Source: UBA11606 sp039188975 (GTDB taxonomy: Bacteria > Actinomycetota > Acidimicrobiia > Acidimicrobiales > Aldehydirespiratoraceae). From it: DNA of 18,713 nt. The DNA lies in assembly GCA_039188975.1 (NCBI GenBank), contig JBCCYT010000080.1, positions 1 to 18,713 of the forward strand, in the 5' to 3' direction. Below are positions 6,816 through 13,964 of the stretch, piece after piece. Positions within the stretch are counted from its first letter, which is position 1. Every line of letters starts with the position of its first letter. Both the position numbers and the translations under genes were made by a program. The notes under the pieces are model-generated. The model saw nothing but the letters and a program-made list of their open reading frames with translations. It ran no database searches and was not told the origin of the DNA.

Positions 6816-9091
6816 CAGCCGCCCTCCGTCCCGAGGAAGACCGCGCGAGCAAGATCGTCGCGCTCCGCCAACTCCTGGGCGGGACCCTCGAACCGAACCT
6901 GGCCCTTCTCCAAGAACACGGCCCGATCGGCGATGGCCAGCGCCACATTGAGCGACTGCTCCACGATGATCATCGTCTGACCGGCATCGCGCAACCGGTC
7001 GATGTGGCCGAGCAAGTCCTGCACGACGGTCGGCGCGAGCCCCAAACTGAGCTCGTCGATGATCAACACGTCGGGCTCGTGCAGCATCACCCGGGCCAGC
7101 GCCAGCATCTGCTGCTGGCCGCCCGAGAGATCGCCGGCCTTTTCGTCGAGACGATCGGCGAGCGCCGGATACAGCTCGAGCACTCGGTCGATTCGGCGAC
7201 GGACATCCGCCCGGTCCCGGCGATAGCGGAAGGCACCCATCTCCAGGTTGTCGGCGATCGACATCGACTGCCACGTGCCCTTGCCGCCCGGCAACATCTC
7301 GATGCCGAGCGCGCCACGGATCTCCGGAGTCGCGAACGTGATCGTGCGCCCGTTCAGCCGCACGACGCCGCGCTCCGGGGTGCCGAGCCCGGTGATGACA
7401 TTGAGAATCGTCGACTTGCCAGCCCCGTTGGTGCCGAGCAGCGCCAGCGATTCGCCCTTCTTCACCTCGAACGACACGTCGAACAGCACCTGCACCTGGC
7501 CGTAACTGAAGTCGACCTGGTTGACCTGGATCGCCGGGATCGTCTCCGGGTCGGCCGCTTGCCGAGCCTGTTCTTCCTGCTCCTCCTGGAGTTCAGCGAC
7601 CACCAGGCTGAGATCTCGACGCAGCCGCCCCGAACCGCGGATGACGAAGAAACCACCGATCGGCATGAACAACACGGTGAGGATGATGATCGTCGAGCGT
7701 TCACCGATCGCATCCTGCAAGAACGCCGAGACCAGCCCGCCGCCGATGCCGCCGATCGCAAACATGAAGAAGGTGATGATCGCCGTGCCCATCCCCCGGA
7801 GCCGATAGGGCACGACCGCCTGGATCGACGGCTGGATCATCGCAAACGCAGCGCCGAGGAACGTGAGGTTGATCGCCCCGACCAACACGAATGCAAGCAG
7901 GGCCGCTTCGATCGACGCGCTCCCGAACCCGAAGTCGAATGCCAGCCGAGTGTCGAAGATGCTCGACATCGAATACTGCAGCGGCACGAGCAGCGTTGCC
8001 GGAAGCAAGAGCAGGCCGAGGATGCGCAGCGCCCGATCCGGATCTTCCCGGAAGGTCCGGTCGAAGCGGCGACCGACCCACGGCAAGAACGCGATCAAGA
8101 AGATCCCCGCAGGGGCGACGGCAAAGCCCCGTTGCAAGGCGTCGAGGCCGAACTCTTCCTCCAGGAAGAAGCTCTGGATCGACTGGGCGGGGAACAACGC
8201 AAAGCCGATCGCCGCCATCGAAAAGGTCATGTAACGGATCGTGTCGATGCGCCAGATCCGGGCGAACGCCGCCTCCACCGAGATGGCGACCTCGTCCTGG
8301 GCCTCCAGCCCCGACCCGAGCACATCCTTCTTCTCCCACTGGCCTCGCTCCGGCTCCGGAATGAAGAACGCCGCGATCGCCAACGCCGCGACCGGGATGC
8401 CGAGAATGAAATACGCCCATCGCCAGCCCGCTGCGCCACCGGCAATCGCCGCAATGCCGCCCACCAGGATCGGCGATGCGGCCTGGGTGACCCGACCCAC
8501 GCCCGCGTTGGTGGCGTACATGCGGCCCCGGGTGGCGATCGGATACGTGTCGGCCAGCAGGGTCGAATGCACCGTGATGGTGTTGGCCTTGCTGATGCCG
8601 GTGAAGAACCGCGCCACGAACAACATGAAGGCGTTGACCGCAGCACCCGACAAGAAGGTGAAGAAACCGAACGCCAGGCTCGCGACTCCGACGATCGGGC
8701 CGCGGCGCATCCGATCGGCGAGCCACCCCATCGGTCCAGCACCCAGCACGAAGAACGCCACCGATGCCGTCGAGATGAACGTGATCGTGCCGTCGGACAC
8801 GCCGAACGTCTCCGCGATGTCCGGCCCGAGAATGTTGATCGCCGCCTGTTCCAGCTCGTCGAGCGAGTTGAGCAACAACAACACCACGAAGGTGTAGAAC
8901 CCGCCCTTGCGTAGCCCCTCTTTCAGGGGCATCTCCTCGCCACCGACGCCGGGCAACAGATCATCGGCGAACACGACATCGGCCGAGCGTTCGGCTTGGC
9001 TCGCCTGCCGGGCTGCTTCCTCGTCGAGAACGGCAGCGGTCAGCGCGGATGCAGCGGTTCCCTCCGCGCTCGCTGCGTCGTTCTCGCTCAC
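6815..9091 (-). CDS. MFS transporter fused to a LivF-type ABC ATPase
   Basis: A 758-residue fusion. Residues 1-60 are a hydrophilic Ala/Glu-rich N-terminal tail. Residues 62-486 form a major facilitator domain with about 12 hydrophobic segments, a central loop at 246-285, and a well-preserved motif A after helix 2 (GWLADRMRRGPIVG, 122-135). A Glu/Gln-rich linker (about 497-515) leads to a LivF-like ATPase (520-758): Walker A GTNGAGKST 553-561, Q-loop region EMLPGGKGTW 598-607, signature LSGGQQQ 655-661, Walker B VLIIDE 675-680. Gln712 replaces the H-loop histidine, which is normal for LivF. The GTG start at 9091 follows a strong Shine-Dalgarno (GGGGGG, 5 nt upstream). An even number of helices places the ATPase in the cytoplasm, where it should pair with the LivG part of the next gene. 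What the MFS half carries is unknown. Confidence 0.92.
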   Translation of the reverse strand: MSENDAASAEGTAASALTAAVLDEEAARQASQAERSADVVFADDLLPGVGGEEMPLKEGLRKGGFYTFVVLLLLNSLDELEQAAINILGPDIAETFGVSDGTITFISTASVAFFVLGAGPMGWLADRMRRGPIVGVASLAFGFFTFLSGAAVNAFMLFVARFFTGISKANTITVHSTLLADTYPIATRGRMYATNAGVGRVTQAASPILVGGIAAIAGGAAGWRWAYFILGIPVAALAIAAFFIPEPERGQWEKKDVLGSGLEAQDEVAISVEAAFARIWRIDTIRYMTFSMAAIGFALFPAQSIQSFFLEEEFGLDALQRGFAVAPAGIFLIAFLPWVGRRFDRTFREDPDRALRILGLLLLPATLLVPLQYSMSSIFDTRLAFDFGFGSASIEAALLAFVLVGAINLTFLGAAFAMIQPSIQAVVPYRLRGMGTAIITFFMFAIGGIGGGLVSAFLQDAIGERSTIIILTVLFMPIGGFFVIRGSGRLRRDLSLVVAELQEEQEEQARQAADPETIPAIQVNQVDFSYGQVQVLFDVSFEVKKGESLALLGTNGAGKSTILNVITGLGTPERGVVRLNGRTITFATPEIRGALGIEMLPGGKGTWQSMSIADNLEMGAFRYRRDRADVRRRIDRVLELYPALADRLDEKAGDLSGGQQQMLALARVMLHEPDVLIIDELSLGLAPTVVQDLLGHIDRLRDAGQTMIIVEQSLNVALAIADRAVFLEKGQVRFEGPAQELAERDDLARAVFLGTEGG

Positions 9092-9122
9092 CTGTCCCCC
9101 CGGAGTTGATCGAGCGGGACGG

Positions 9123-9128
9123 ACTCTA
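9123..9128 (-). promoter_or_regulatory. Possible -10 box (TAGAGT) for the MFS-LivF gene
   Basis: TAGAGT on the minus strand lies 31 nt upstream of the GTG at 9091. It would give a leader of about 25 nt that includes the GGGGGG ribosome-binding site, unlike the leaderless genes in this window. Read-through from the nitroreductase gene 63 nt upstream is the alternative. Confidence 0.25.
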
Positions 9129-9154
9129 TGACACCGGGCGGGAGCGGGGCGAAA

Positions 9155-9877
9155 TCACGCGGACGTCGGTGGCCCGGCACTGGTATGGCGGGTCCCGGGC
9201 GGATCGACCGCCCACTCCGGTGTCTGCCCCCACACGCCGTCGTACACGAAGTGATCGAGCGGTCGTCGCCGCACCGGACCGTGACCGCCAACCGGCTTGC
9301 CGAGGGTCACCGTCGCTGCCAGCAAGACGTCATCAGGCATCTCGAGCAGGGCCCGAAGCTGCGGTTCGACCGTGGCATGCCACATGGTGACAACCCCGCC
9401 GTAGCCGAGGCCGCGTGCCGCAAGCAGCAAATTCTGCATCGCCGGATACACCGACGCCCCTTCGGTCGGCGTTGGCTCCCGGTGACGAATCAGGGTCGGG
9501 AAGATCAACGCCGGTACCGACGCCAGACCGTCGACATAGGCGTCCATGCTGCGGGCCATCCGGGCCTTGGGCGAATCGTCCGCTGCGCCGCTGCCGTCCT
9601 CGTAACCGTCGTTGCGGCGCTTGGCCGCCCAGAGGGTCTGGGCGCCCTCCGCCACGAGCGCTTTGGCCTGCGTCGCCACCGGTCCGTCGGTCAACACGAT
9701 CATCCGAAACAGCTGGCGATTGCTCCCGCTCGGCGCTCGGCTCGCCGCGAAACACACGTCACGCAGTACGGAATCGGGCACCGGCTCATCGAGGTAACGG
9801 CGAATCGAACGAGTCGTCGCGATGCCCTCCAGCAGCCCAACCATGTCCGTCGGTGTCGGTGTCTCATCGAGTGTCAT
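9155..9877 (-). CDS. Nitroreductase-family FMN oxidoreductase
   Basis: A 240-residue soluble flavoprotein of the nitroreductase superfamily, which transfers hydride from NAD(P)H through FMN to nitro groups, quinones or related acceptors. The N-terminal FMN-phosphate motif is clear (TTRSIRRYLDEPVP, 21-34, with basic residues), followed by AASRAPSGSNRQLFRMIVL (44-62). In the C-terminal half, ASVYPAMQNLLLAARGLGYGGVVTMWH (about 141-167) and ATVTLGKPVGG fit the second cofactor-binding region. The segment at 83-110 (AAKRRNDGYEDGSG and onward) is a longer insertion than in the smallest members. It precedes the MFS-LivF gene by 63 nt on the same strand, so a functional link with the transporter is possible but not proven. 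The substrate is unknown. Confidence 0.88.
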   Translation of the reverse strand: MTLDETPTPTDMVGLLEGIATTRSIRRYLDEPVPDSVLRDVCFAASRAPSGSNRQLFRMIVLTDGPVATQAKALVAEGAQTLWAAKRRNDGYEDGSGAADDSPKARMARSMDAYVDGLASVPALIFPTLIRHREPTPTEGASVYPAMQNLLLAARGLGYGGVVTMWHATVEPQLRALLEMPDDVLLAATVTLGKPVGGHGPVRRRPLDHFVYDGVWGQTPEWAVDPPGTRHTSAGPPTSA

Positions 9878-9886
9878 GTGGTTGCG

Positions 9887-9892
9887 ACGCTA
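9887..9892 (-). promoter_or_regulatory. -10 box (TAGCGT) of the nitroreductase gene
   Basis: TAGCGT on the minus strand lies 9 nt upstream of the ATG at 9877, in the 61-nt divergent region shared with the kinase gene. No Shine-Dalgarno is evident. Confidence 0.45.
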
Positions 9893-9924
9893 GTGGGCAT
9901 GACAGTCCGACCGCCGAGACCAAC

Positions 9925-9930
9925 TAAGGT
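9925..9930 (+). promoter_or_regulatory. -10 box (TAAGGT) of the APH-fold kinase gene
   Basis: TAAGGT lies 8 nt upstream of the ATG at 9939, again matching a leaderless layout. It is back to back with the nitroreductase promoter. Confidence 0.5.
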
Positions 9931-9938
9931 CCGCGGCG

Positions 9939-11105
9939 ATGCCCAAGCCCAAGGATGCGTTCATTCCGAGCACTCCTGATCAGCTCACCGCCTCGTGGGT
10001 GAGCGATGCGTTGCATGCCGCCGGCACGGCCTGTGCGGTCGACGGCATCGAGATCGAGCCGCTCGGCGGCGGCGTCGGCATGACGGGGCAGACGGTCCGG
10101 GTCCGCATCGCCGGCGACGGTGCGCCCGCAACCGCCGTCGCCAAATTCGCCGCCTCACAAGCCCAAACCCGCGGCGTCACCGAGTCCTACGACGCATACG
10201 CCCGAGAGATCCGCTTCTACCAGCGCTACGCCGACCGCATCCCCGTCCGCACGCCGTCGTACCTCGGCGGCGACTACGACCCTGGCTCCCACGGCCAGCC
10301 CGGACCGGTCGTGGTCAAGATCATCGAGTCGCTGCCGGTTGCGGTGAAACGACTGATCTCTCGCAACACCGTCAAATACCTCCGGCCCACGAAACGCCGC
10401 TATGCGCTGCTCATCGAAGACATGGGCGACGCCGGCACGGTCTACGACCTGGAAGATCCACCCGGCGATGCCGAACTGCGAGCTGCGCTCGACGCGCTGG
10501 CCGGACTCCACGCCGCGTTCTGGCGTTCCCCTGAGCTCGACGCCGACGACGAGACGTTCGTCTACATGATCACGTCGACCCCGACCCTGTTGAGCGATGT
10601 TGCCCGCACCGCATCGCTCGACGCCGCCACCGAGCGCTACGCCTGGATGGGGCCGGCCGAGCGGGCCCGCATGGAAGCCGCCATCGTTGCCTTTCCCGAG
10701 GCGGTCGAGCTGACCAACACCCGTTACGCCCTGGTGCATGGCGACACCCGCAGCGACAACTTCATGTTCGCCCCGGACGGCACGGCGATCATGCTCGACT
10801 GGGCGCTGGTTTCGCGCGGGCACCCCGGCTACGACGTCGGCTATCTCCTCAGTAGCTGTCTCGATACCGAACGGATCGGGTCGATCGACTCGCTCCTGGC
10901 CCACTACCACGAGCGACTGACGAGCCACGGCGTGGAGTTCGACATCGCCGAACTGCGTCGGGGCGCGAAGGCGGCCTATCAGATCAACACCGTCTACCAG
11001 CTGCTCGCGTTGACGATCTTCGAGGGTCAGGGCGACCACACCGGCGCCGAAATGGCCGACCTTTGGATCCCTCGCGTCGTCGCCGGCCTCATGCACGACT
11101 GGTAA
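9939..11105 (+). CDS. APH/EcKL-fold small-molecule phosphotransferase
   Basis: A 388-residue soluble kinase-like protein of the aminoglycoside-phosphotransferase / ecdysteroid-kinase-like superfamily. A glycine-rich nucleotide loop (PLGGGVGMTGQTVRV, 41-55) is followed by the ATP-binding lysine in AVAKFA (Lys69) and the paired acidic residue in YAREIRFYQ (Glu90). The C-lobe has the catalytic loop LVHGDTRSDNFMF (His267, Asp269, Asn274) and the metal-binding aspartate IMLDWALVSRGHPGYDVGY (Asp287). All catalytic residues are present, so it should be active. The family phosphorylates hydroxyls of sterols, antibiotics and other small molecules. Neighbouring SDR, LLM and amidohydrolase genes suggest a catabolic or detoxifying role here rather than classical antibiotic resistance. 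It converges on the SDR gene with a 40-nt gap. Confidence 0.87.
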   Translation: MPKPKDAFIPSTPDQLTASWVSDALHAAGTACAVDGIEIEPLGGGVGMTGQTVRVRIAGDGAPATAVAKFAASQAQTRGVTESYDAYAREIRFYQRYADRIPVRTPSYLGGDYDPGSHGQPGPVVVKIIESLPVAVKRLISRNTVKYLRPTKRRYALLIEDMGDAGTVYDLEDPPGDAELRAALDALAGLHAAFWRSPELDADDETFVYMITSTPTLLSDVARTASLDAATERYAWMGPAERARMEAAIVAFPEAVELTNTRYALVHGDTRSDNFMFAPDGTAIMLDWALVSRGHPGYDVGYLLSSCLDTERIGSIDSLLAHYHERLTSHGVEFDIAELRRGAKAAYQINTVYQLLALTIFEGQGDHTGAEMADLWIPRVVAGLMHDW

Positions 11106-11145
11106 GTCGGCCGAGCGAAGACGTCGAACGACAACACGTTCACCG

Positions 11146-12060
11146 TCAGGTCATCTTGGGCATGCCATGGTGCGGTGGGACGTCGAAGGTGGCGATGGCG
11201 TCGGCTCGGCGGTGGAGCAGATCGACCGTGTCGCGCAGATCCATCGTGATGATGTAGCGACGAGCGACCGTCTGCTCGACCACGAAATCCCCCTGCGCGT
11301 CGAGATCGGCCTCCTTCACGTCGCGGCCCGCTTTCTCCAGGAGCGCCTTCATCTCGTCGAACGACATGCTGGCCCGGCCCGTCCCCTCGCCGACCCGCTG
11401 CAAATGCTCCGGCCGGTTGCGTGATGCCGTGAACAGGCCGGTGCGCTGCAGCCCGCCAGCCGGATAGAAGACCGACGCCCGGAGCTGCGTGCCCTCCGAC
11501 ACGAGGTTGTGGTGCAGCGCCTCGGTGAAGCAGCTCACCGCCGCTTTCGACGCGGCATACACCGACGCGGTTGGTACCGGCGCAAACCCGCCATCGCCCG
11601 ACGACGTGTTGACGACCTGGCCCGGTGCACCACCGTCGAGCATGCGAGGCACGAACTCCGACGTGCAGATCGCGGTGCCGAACACGTTGACGCCGAAGCA
11701 CCAACGCCAGTCGTTGGGCTCTTGTTGCCACGGCTTCCCGCCGCCACCGGACGTGACCCCTGCGTTGTTGTAGAGCAGGTTGACTCGGCCGTGGCGTTCG
11801 TACACCGCGTCGGCGAGCGCCGCGACCGAATGCTCGTCGGTGATGTCGGTCTGTTGCCCAGTGAGGTCGCCCAACTCCCCGAGCTCGTCGACCGTCGCGT
11901 CGATGGCCGCCTGCTCGATGTCGGCGATCACCACCGTGGCCCCCTGACGCAACAACGCACCCACGATGCCTTTGCCGATGCCGCCTGCACCGCCGGTGAC
12001 GACGGCGACCGACTGGTCGATCGTGATCGGTTGGAGATCGAGGTCTTGGGGTTCAGTCAC
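11146..12060 (-). CDS. Short-chain dehydrogenase/reductase (classical SDR)
   Basis: A 304-residue NAD(P)-dependent oxidoreductase with a complete classical SDR core. The cofactor loop is TGGAGGIG (22-29), Asp47 in VVIADIE after beta-2 favours NAD(H), NNAG is at 98-101, Asn125 is in the helix-4 motif, and the catalytic triad is Ser153 (NTSSGDGG), Tyr168 and Lys172 (YAASK). The C-terminal 60 residues beyond the core exceed the usual 250-residue length and may form a lid. The start is GTG at 12060. It lies 21 nt downstream of the DUF6356-like gene on the same strand and is probably co-transcribed. The substrate is not inferable; such enzymes commonly oxidise secondary alcohols in lipid, terpene or steroid breakdown. 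Confidence 0.92.
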   Translation of the reverse strand: MTEPQDLDLQPITIDQSVAVVTGGAGGIGKGIVGALLRQGATVVIADIEQAAIDATVDELGELGDLTGQQTDITDEHSVAALADAVYERHGRVNLLYNNAGVTSGGGGKPWQQEPNDWRWCFGVNVFGTAICTSEFVPRMLDGGAPGQVVNTSSGDGGFAPVPTASVYAASKAAVSCFTEALHHNLVSEGTQLRASVFYPAGGLQRTGLFTASRNRPEHLQRVGEGTGRASMSFDEMKALLEKAGRDVKEADLDAQGDFVVEQTVARRYIITMDLRDTVDLLHRRADAIATFDVPPHHGMPKMT

Positions 12061-12081
12061 CCAGCGATGGTCCCCGGCCGA

Positions 12082-12393
12082 TCAGGCGCTGGTCAAAACC
12101 GGGGCCGGCTCGTCGTCGGCCGCTGCGTCGCTCGCCGCGTCCGCGCACGGCATGACCCGAGTCGCTCGCACCATGGTGATGGCGTCACGGTTGCCCGTTT
12201 CGATACAGGCGTTCAGGCACTTGATGCGTTCGCTCGTGGTCGTCTTGTGAAACATCGGGAAGAACGCATGCACGAGCGCAGCAACGCCGGCACCGATGGT
12301 CTGGCGGGCGAACCCGAGCGCGACGCCCATGTGCTGGAAGTACGTCTCGCCAGCGTCATGGGGGTGTTCGGTGAACGGGTTGCGGAAAGCCAT
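12082..12393 (-). CDS. DUF6356-like small membrane-associated protein
   Basis: A 103-residue protein. Its first ~50 residues (NPFTEHPHDAGETYFQHMGV, then a hydrophobic stretch ALGFARQTIGAGVAALVHAFFPMF at about 25-48) match my memory of the DUF6356 family, whose members share a TEHP...GE.Y..H opening and one or two hydrophobic helices. No function is known. The C-terminal part is unusual: a conserved-looking TTTSERIKCLN segment, then an Ala/Asp-rich tail. The start ATG at 12393 is favoured over the longer in-frame extension to 12558 because the family signature begins there and a TACGCT box lies 6 nt upstream. It sits directly upstream of the SDR gene, divergent from the Lrp-type regulator. Confidence 0.7.
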   Translation of the reverse strand: MAFRNPFTEHPHDAGETYFQHMGVALGFARQTIGAGVAALVHAFFPMFHKTTTSERIKCLNACIETGNRDAITMVRATRVMPCADAASDAAADDEPAPVLTSA

Positions 12394-12399
12394 GGCCTC

Positions 12400-12405
12400 A
12401 GCGTA
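12400..12405 (-). promoter_or_regulatory. -10 box (TACGCT) of the DUF6356-SDR pair
   Basis: TACGCT on the minus strand lies 6 nt upstream of the ATG at 12393. The spacing indicates a leaderless transcript starting at or next to that ATG. Confidence 0.45.
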
Positions 12406-12452
12406 CGAAACCGTCACTGGATGATCTGTGCGAATTTTGTCCGTCTCGACCA

Positions 12453-12477
12453 TGTATCTGAAAGAATCTCCTATACA
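12453..12477. promoter_or_regulatory. Inverted repeat in the divergent Lrp/DUF6356 region (candidate Lrp-type operator)
   Basis: TGTAT at 12453-12457 and ATACA at 12473-12477 form a perfect 5-bp inverted repeat with a 15-nt AT-rich spacer. The 107-nt divergent region is the most AT-rich in the window. Lrp/AsnC proteins bind such AT-rich imperfect palindromes, often beside their own gene, so autoregulation and control of the divergent pair are plausible. Confidence 0.35.
12472..12477 (+). promoter_or_regulatory. Possible -10 box (TATACA) and Shine-Dalgarno for the Lrp-type gene
   Basis: TATACA would start a transcript near 12484 with a leader of about 17 nt. That leader contains AGGAAG at 12491-12496, 4 nt before the TTG start at 12501. 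This gene therefore looks SD-led, unlike its neighbours. No clear -35 is present. Confidence 0.35.
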
Positions 12478-12500
12478 ACAGTCAAAGTGAAGGAAGATCA

Positions 12501-12980
12501 TTGAATCTGGATGAGATTGATCGGGAAATCGTGCAGCTTCTTCAGCACGACGCCTCACTCACCGCACGCGAACTCGCCGAACACGTCGGGCTCACCTCCA
12601 CGCCCTGTTGGCGACGGGTCCAGATTCTCGAACGCGAAGGTGTCATCACCCGCCGCGTCGCGATCGTCGACCCGCAGACGATCGGTCTGGGTGTCACCGT
12701 GATGGTCCACGTCCGCACCAACGACCACAGCGCCGCCTGGCTCGATGGGTTCGCTGCCGCGATCGACGAGTTGCCCGAAATCGTCGAGGCCTACCGGATC
12801 AGCGGCGAAATCGACTACACGCTGAAGGTCGTCGTGCCGTCGATCGAGGCCTACGACGACTTCTACAAACGCCTGATCTCCCGGGTCGAGCTGTACGACG
12901 TCCGCAGCGTCTTCGTCATGGAAGAGATGAAACGGACCACTGCATTGCCGTTGCACTTTGCGGCTCGCAGCGACGGGTGA
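12501..12980 (+). CDS. Lrp/AsnC-family transcriptional regulator
   Basis: A 159-residue DNA-binding protein of the feast/famine family. The N-terminal winged helix-turn-helix (about 3-60) is typical: LDEIDREIVQLLQHDASL, ARELAEHVGLTSTPCWRRVQILEREGVI. The C-terminal RAM (ligand/oligomerisation) domain spans about 66-150, with VTVMVHVRTN, EIVEAYRISGEIDYTLKVVV and FVMEEMKRTTALPL. Length and layout are standard. The TTG start is chosen because the family's opening MNLDEID begins there and AGGAAG lies just upstream. It is divergent from the DUF6356-SDR pair and 15 nt upstream of the LLM gene. Its likely effector is an amino acid or a small metabolite handled by the neighbouring genes. Confidence 0.93.
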   Translation: MNLDEIDREIVQLLQHDASLTARELAEHVGLTSTPCWRRVQILEREGVITRRVAIVDPQTIGLGVTVMVHVRTNDHSAAWLDGFAAAIDELPEIVEAYRISGEIDYTLKVVVPSIEAYDDFYKRLISRVELYDVRSVFVMEEMKRTTALPLHFAARSDG

Positions 12981-12982
12981 TC

Positions 12983-12988
12983 TAGGTT
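12983..12988 (+). promoter_or_regulatory. -10 box (TAGGTT) of the LLM oxidoreductase gene
   Basis: TAGGTT lies 7 nt upstream of the ATG at 12996, immediately after the Lrp stop codon. It supports 12996 as the start, rather than the internal ATG at 13026, and suggests a promoter separate from the regulator. Confidence 0.45.
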
Positions 12989-12995
12989 CGACCGC

Positions 12996-13955
12996 ATGGC
13001 TGCGTTGACGTCAACGGGCGACTGGATGTTCGGCGTCCAGCTGCCGATCCAGACCCTCACCCGGACCCTTGTCGACCCATGGGAGGACACCGCGACCGTC
13101 GCCGACCTGGTCACCATCGCCCAGGCTGCTGATCAACACCGGTTCGATTTCGTCGGCGTGTGCGATCACATCGCCATCCCTGACAACGATTACGCAGCCA
13201 AGATGACCACGACCTGGTACGACACGATTTCGACGCTGTCGTACCTTGCGGCGGTCACCGAGCACACCCGTCTGCTGTCGGTCGTGTGGATCGCGGCCTA
13301 CCGGCACCCGCTCCAGACAGCCAAGGCGTTCGGCACGCTCGATCACCTGTCAGGGGGGCGCGCCGTCCTGGGCGTCGGCGCCGGTCACGTCCAAGCCGAG
13401 TTCGACGCGCTCGGCGTCGACTTCGCAACCAGGGGCAAGCGCCTCGACGAAACGCTCGAGGCGGTGCGGGGCGCCTTTGTCGACACCTACGTCAGCCACG
13501 ACGGCGAACGCTTCCAGTACGACAGCGTCGGCGTCGCGCCCCGACCCGTGCAAGACGAACTTCCGATCTGGATCGGTGGCGCCGGAACGGCGGCGTGGCG
13601 CCGAACCGGTCGCATCGGCGACGGCTACATCCCGATGGGGCTCCCCATAGAGCAGTACCCCGATGCCATCGAGGTCATGCGCGAAGCTGCCATCGCCGCC
13701 GGGCGGCCCGCCGACGTGCCCCTCGACATCGGCTACATGACCCCGTGGGGCTACCTGCTCGGCGATCCACCCGACGGCATTGGGATGCACTGGCTCCAAG
13801 GCGGCGTCGAGGGCCTCGCCGCCGACATCCGGGCGGCTCGCGAGGTCGGCTGCAACGTGATGCACCTCAAGTTTCGGGCCCGCGACGCAGCCGAATACGT
13901 CGACAGCCTCGCGGCATTCGCCGAACAGGTCGTGCCGCTCGTCAACGAAGGCTGA
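12996..13955 (+). CDS. F420-dependent LLM-class (luciferase-like) oxidoreductase
   Basis: A 319-residue TIM-barrel flavin/deazaflavin oxidoreductase of the luciferase-like monooxygenase superfamily, closest by eye to the TIGR03619-type F420-dependent group of actinobacteria. Landmarks are MFGVQLPIQT at 11-20 (first strand), FDFVGVCDHIAIP (about 50-62, the substrate/cofactor-facing strand), TISTLSYLAAVTEHTRL (75-91), HPLQTAKAFGTLDHLSGGRAVLGVGAGH (104-131, the family's most conserved stretch) and LPIWIGGAG (190-198). These enzymes use reduced F420 or FMN to reduce or oxidise aldehydes, ketones or alkenes. The gene is 9 nt upstream of the first amidohydrolase, suggesting an operon. The cofactor choice is inferred from family and likely host, not from a residue test. 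Confidence 0.9.
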   Translation: MAALTSTGDWMFGVQLPIQTLTRTLVDPWEDTATVADLVTIAQAADQHRFDFVGVCDHIAIPDNDYAAKMTTTWYDTISTLSYLAAVTEHTRLLSVVWIAAYRHPLQTAKAFGTLDHLSGGRAVLGVGAGHVQAEFDALGVDFATRGKRLDETLEAVRGAFVDTYVSHDGERFQYDSVGVAPRPVQDELPIWIGGAGTAAWRRTGRIGDGYIPMGLPIEQYPDAIEVMREAAIAAGRPADVPLDIGYMTPWGYLLGDPPDGIGMHWLQGGVEGLAADIRAAREVGCNVMHLKFRARDAAEYVDSLAAFAEQVVPLVNEG

Positions 13956-13964
13956 TCGCCGCCC

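Noticed and set aside
6900..6960. Gln in place of the H-loop His in the LivF domain as a sign of an inactive ATPase
   Set aside because: E. coli LivF and its family also carry VEQ at this position, so it is a family feature and not a lesion.
6816..7274. Possible 153-residue N-terminal extension of the LivHMG fusion
   Set aside because: The extension is Arg/Gly-rich and antisense-like in composition, and it lies inside the LivF coding region in another frame. The ATG at 6815 begins right before the LivH-like first helix.
5391..8914. Very long plus-strand open frames (5391-6980 and 7004-8914) opposite the transporter fusions
   Set aside because: Their translations are Arg/Asp/His/Pro-rich with no recognisable domain. 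They lie antisense to frames with clear Walker, MFS and permease motifs. Long antisense frames are expected in GC-rich coding DNA.
9128..9979. Plus-strand open frame opposite the nitroreductase gene
   Set aside because: Low-complexity basic composition and no family motif, whereas the minus-strand frame has clear nitroreductase signatures. It would also overlap the kinase start.
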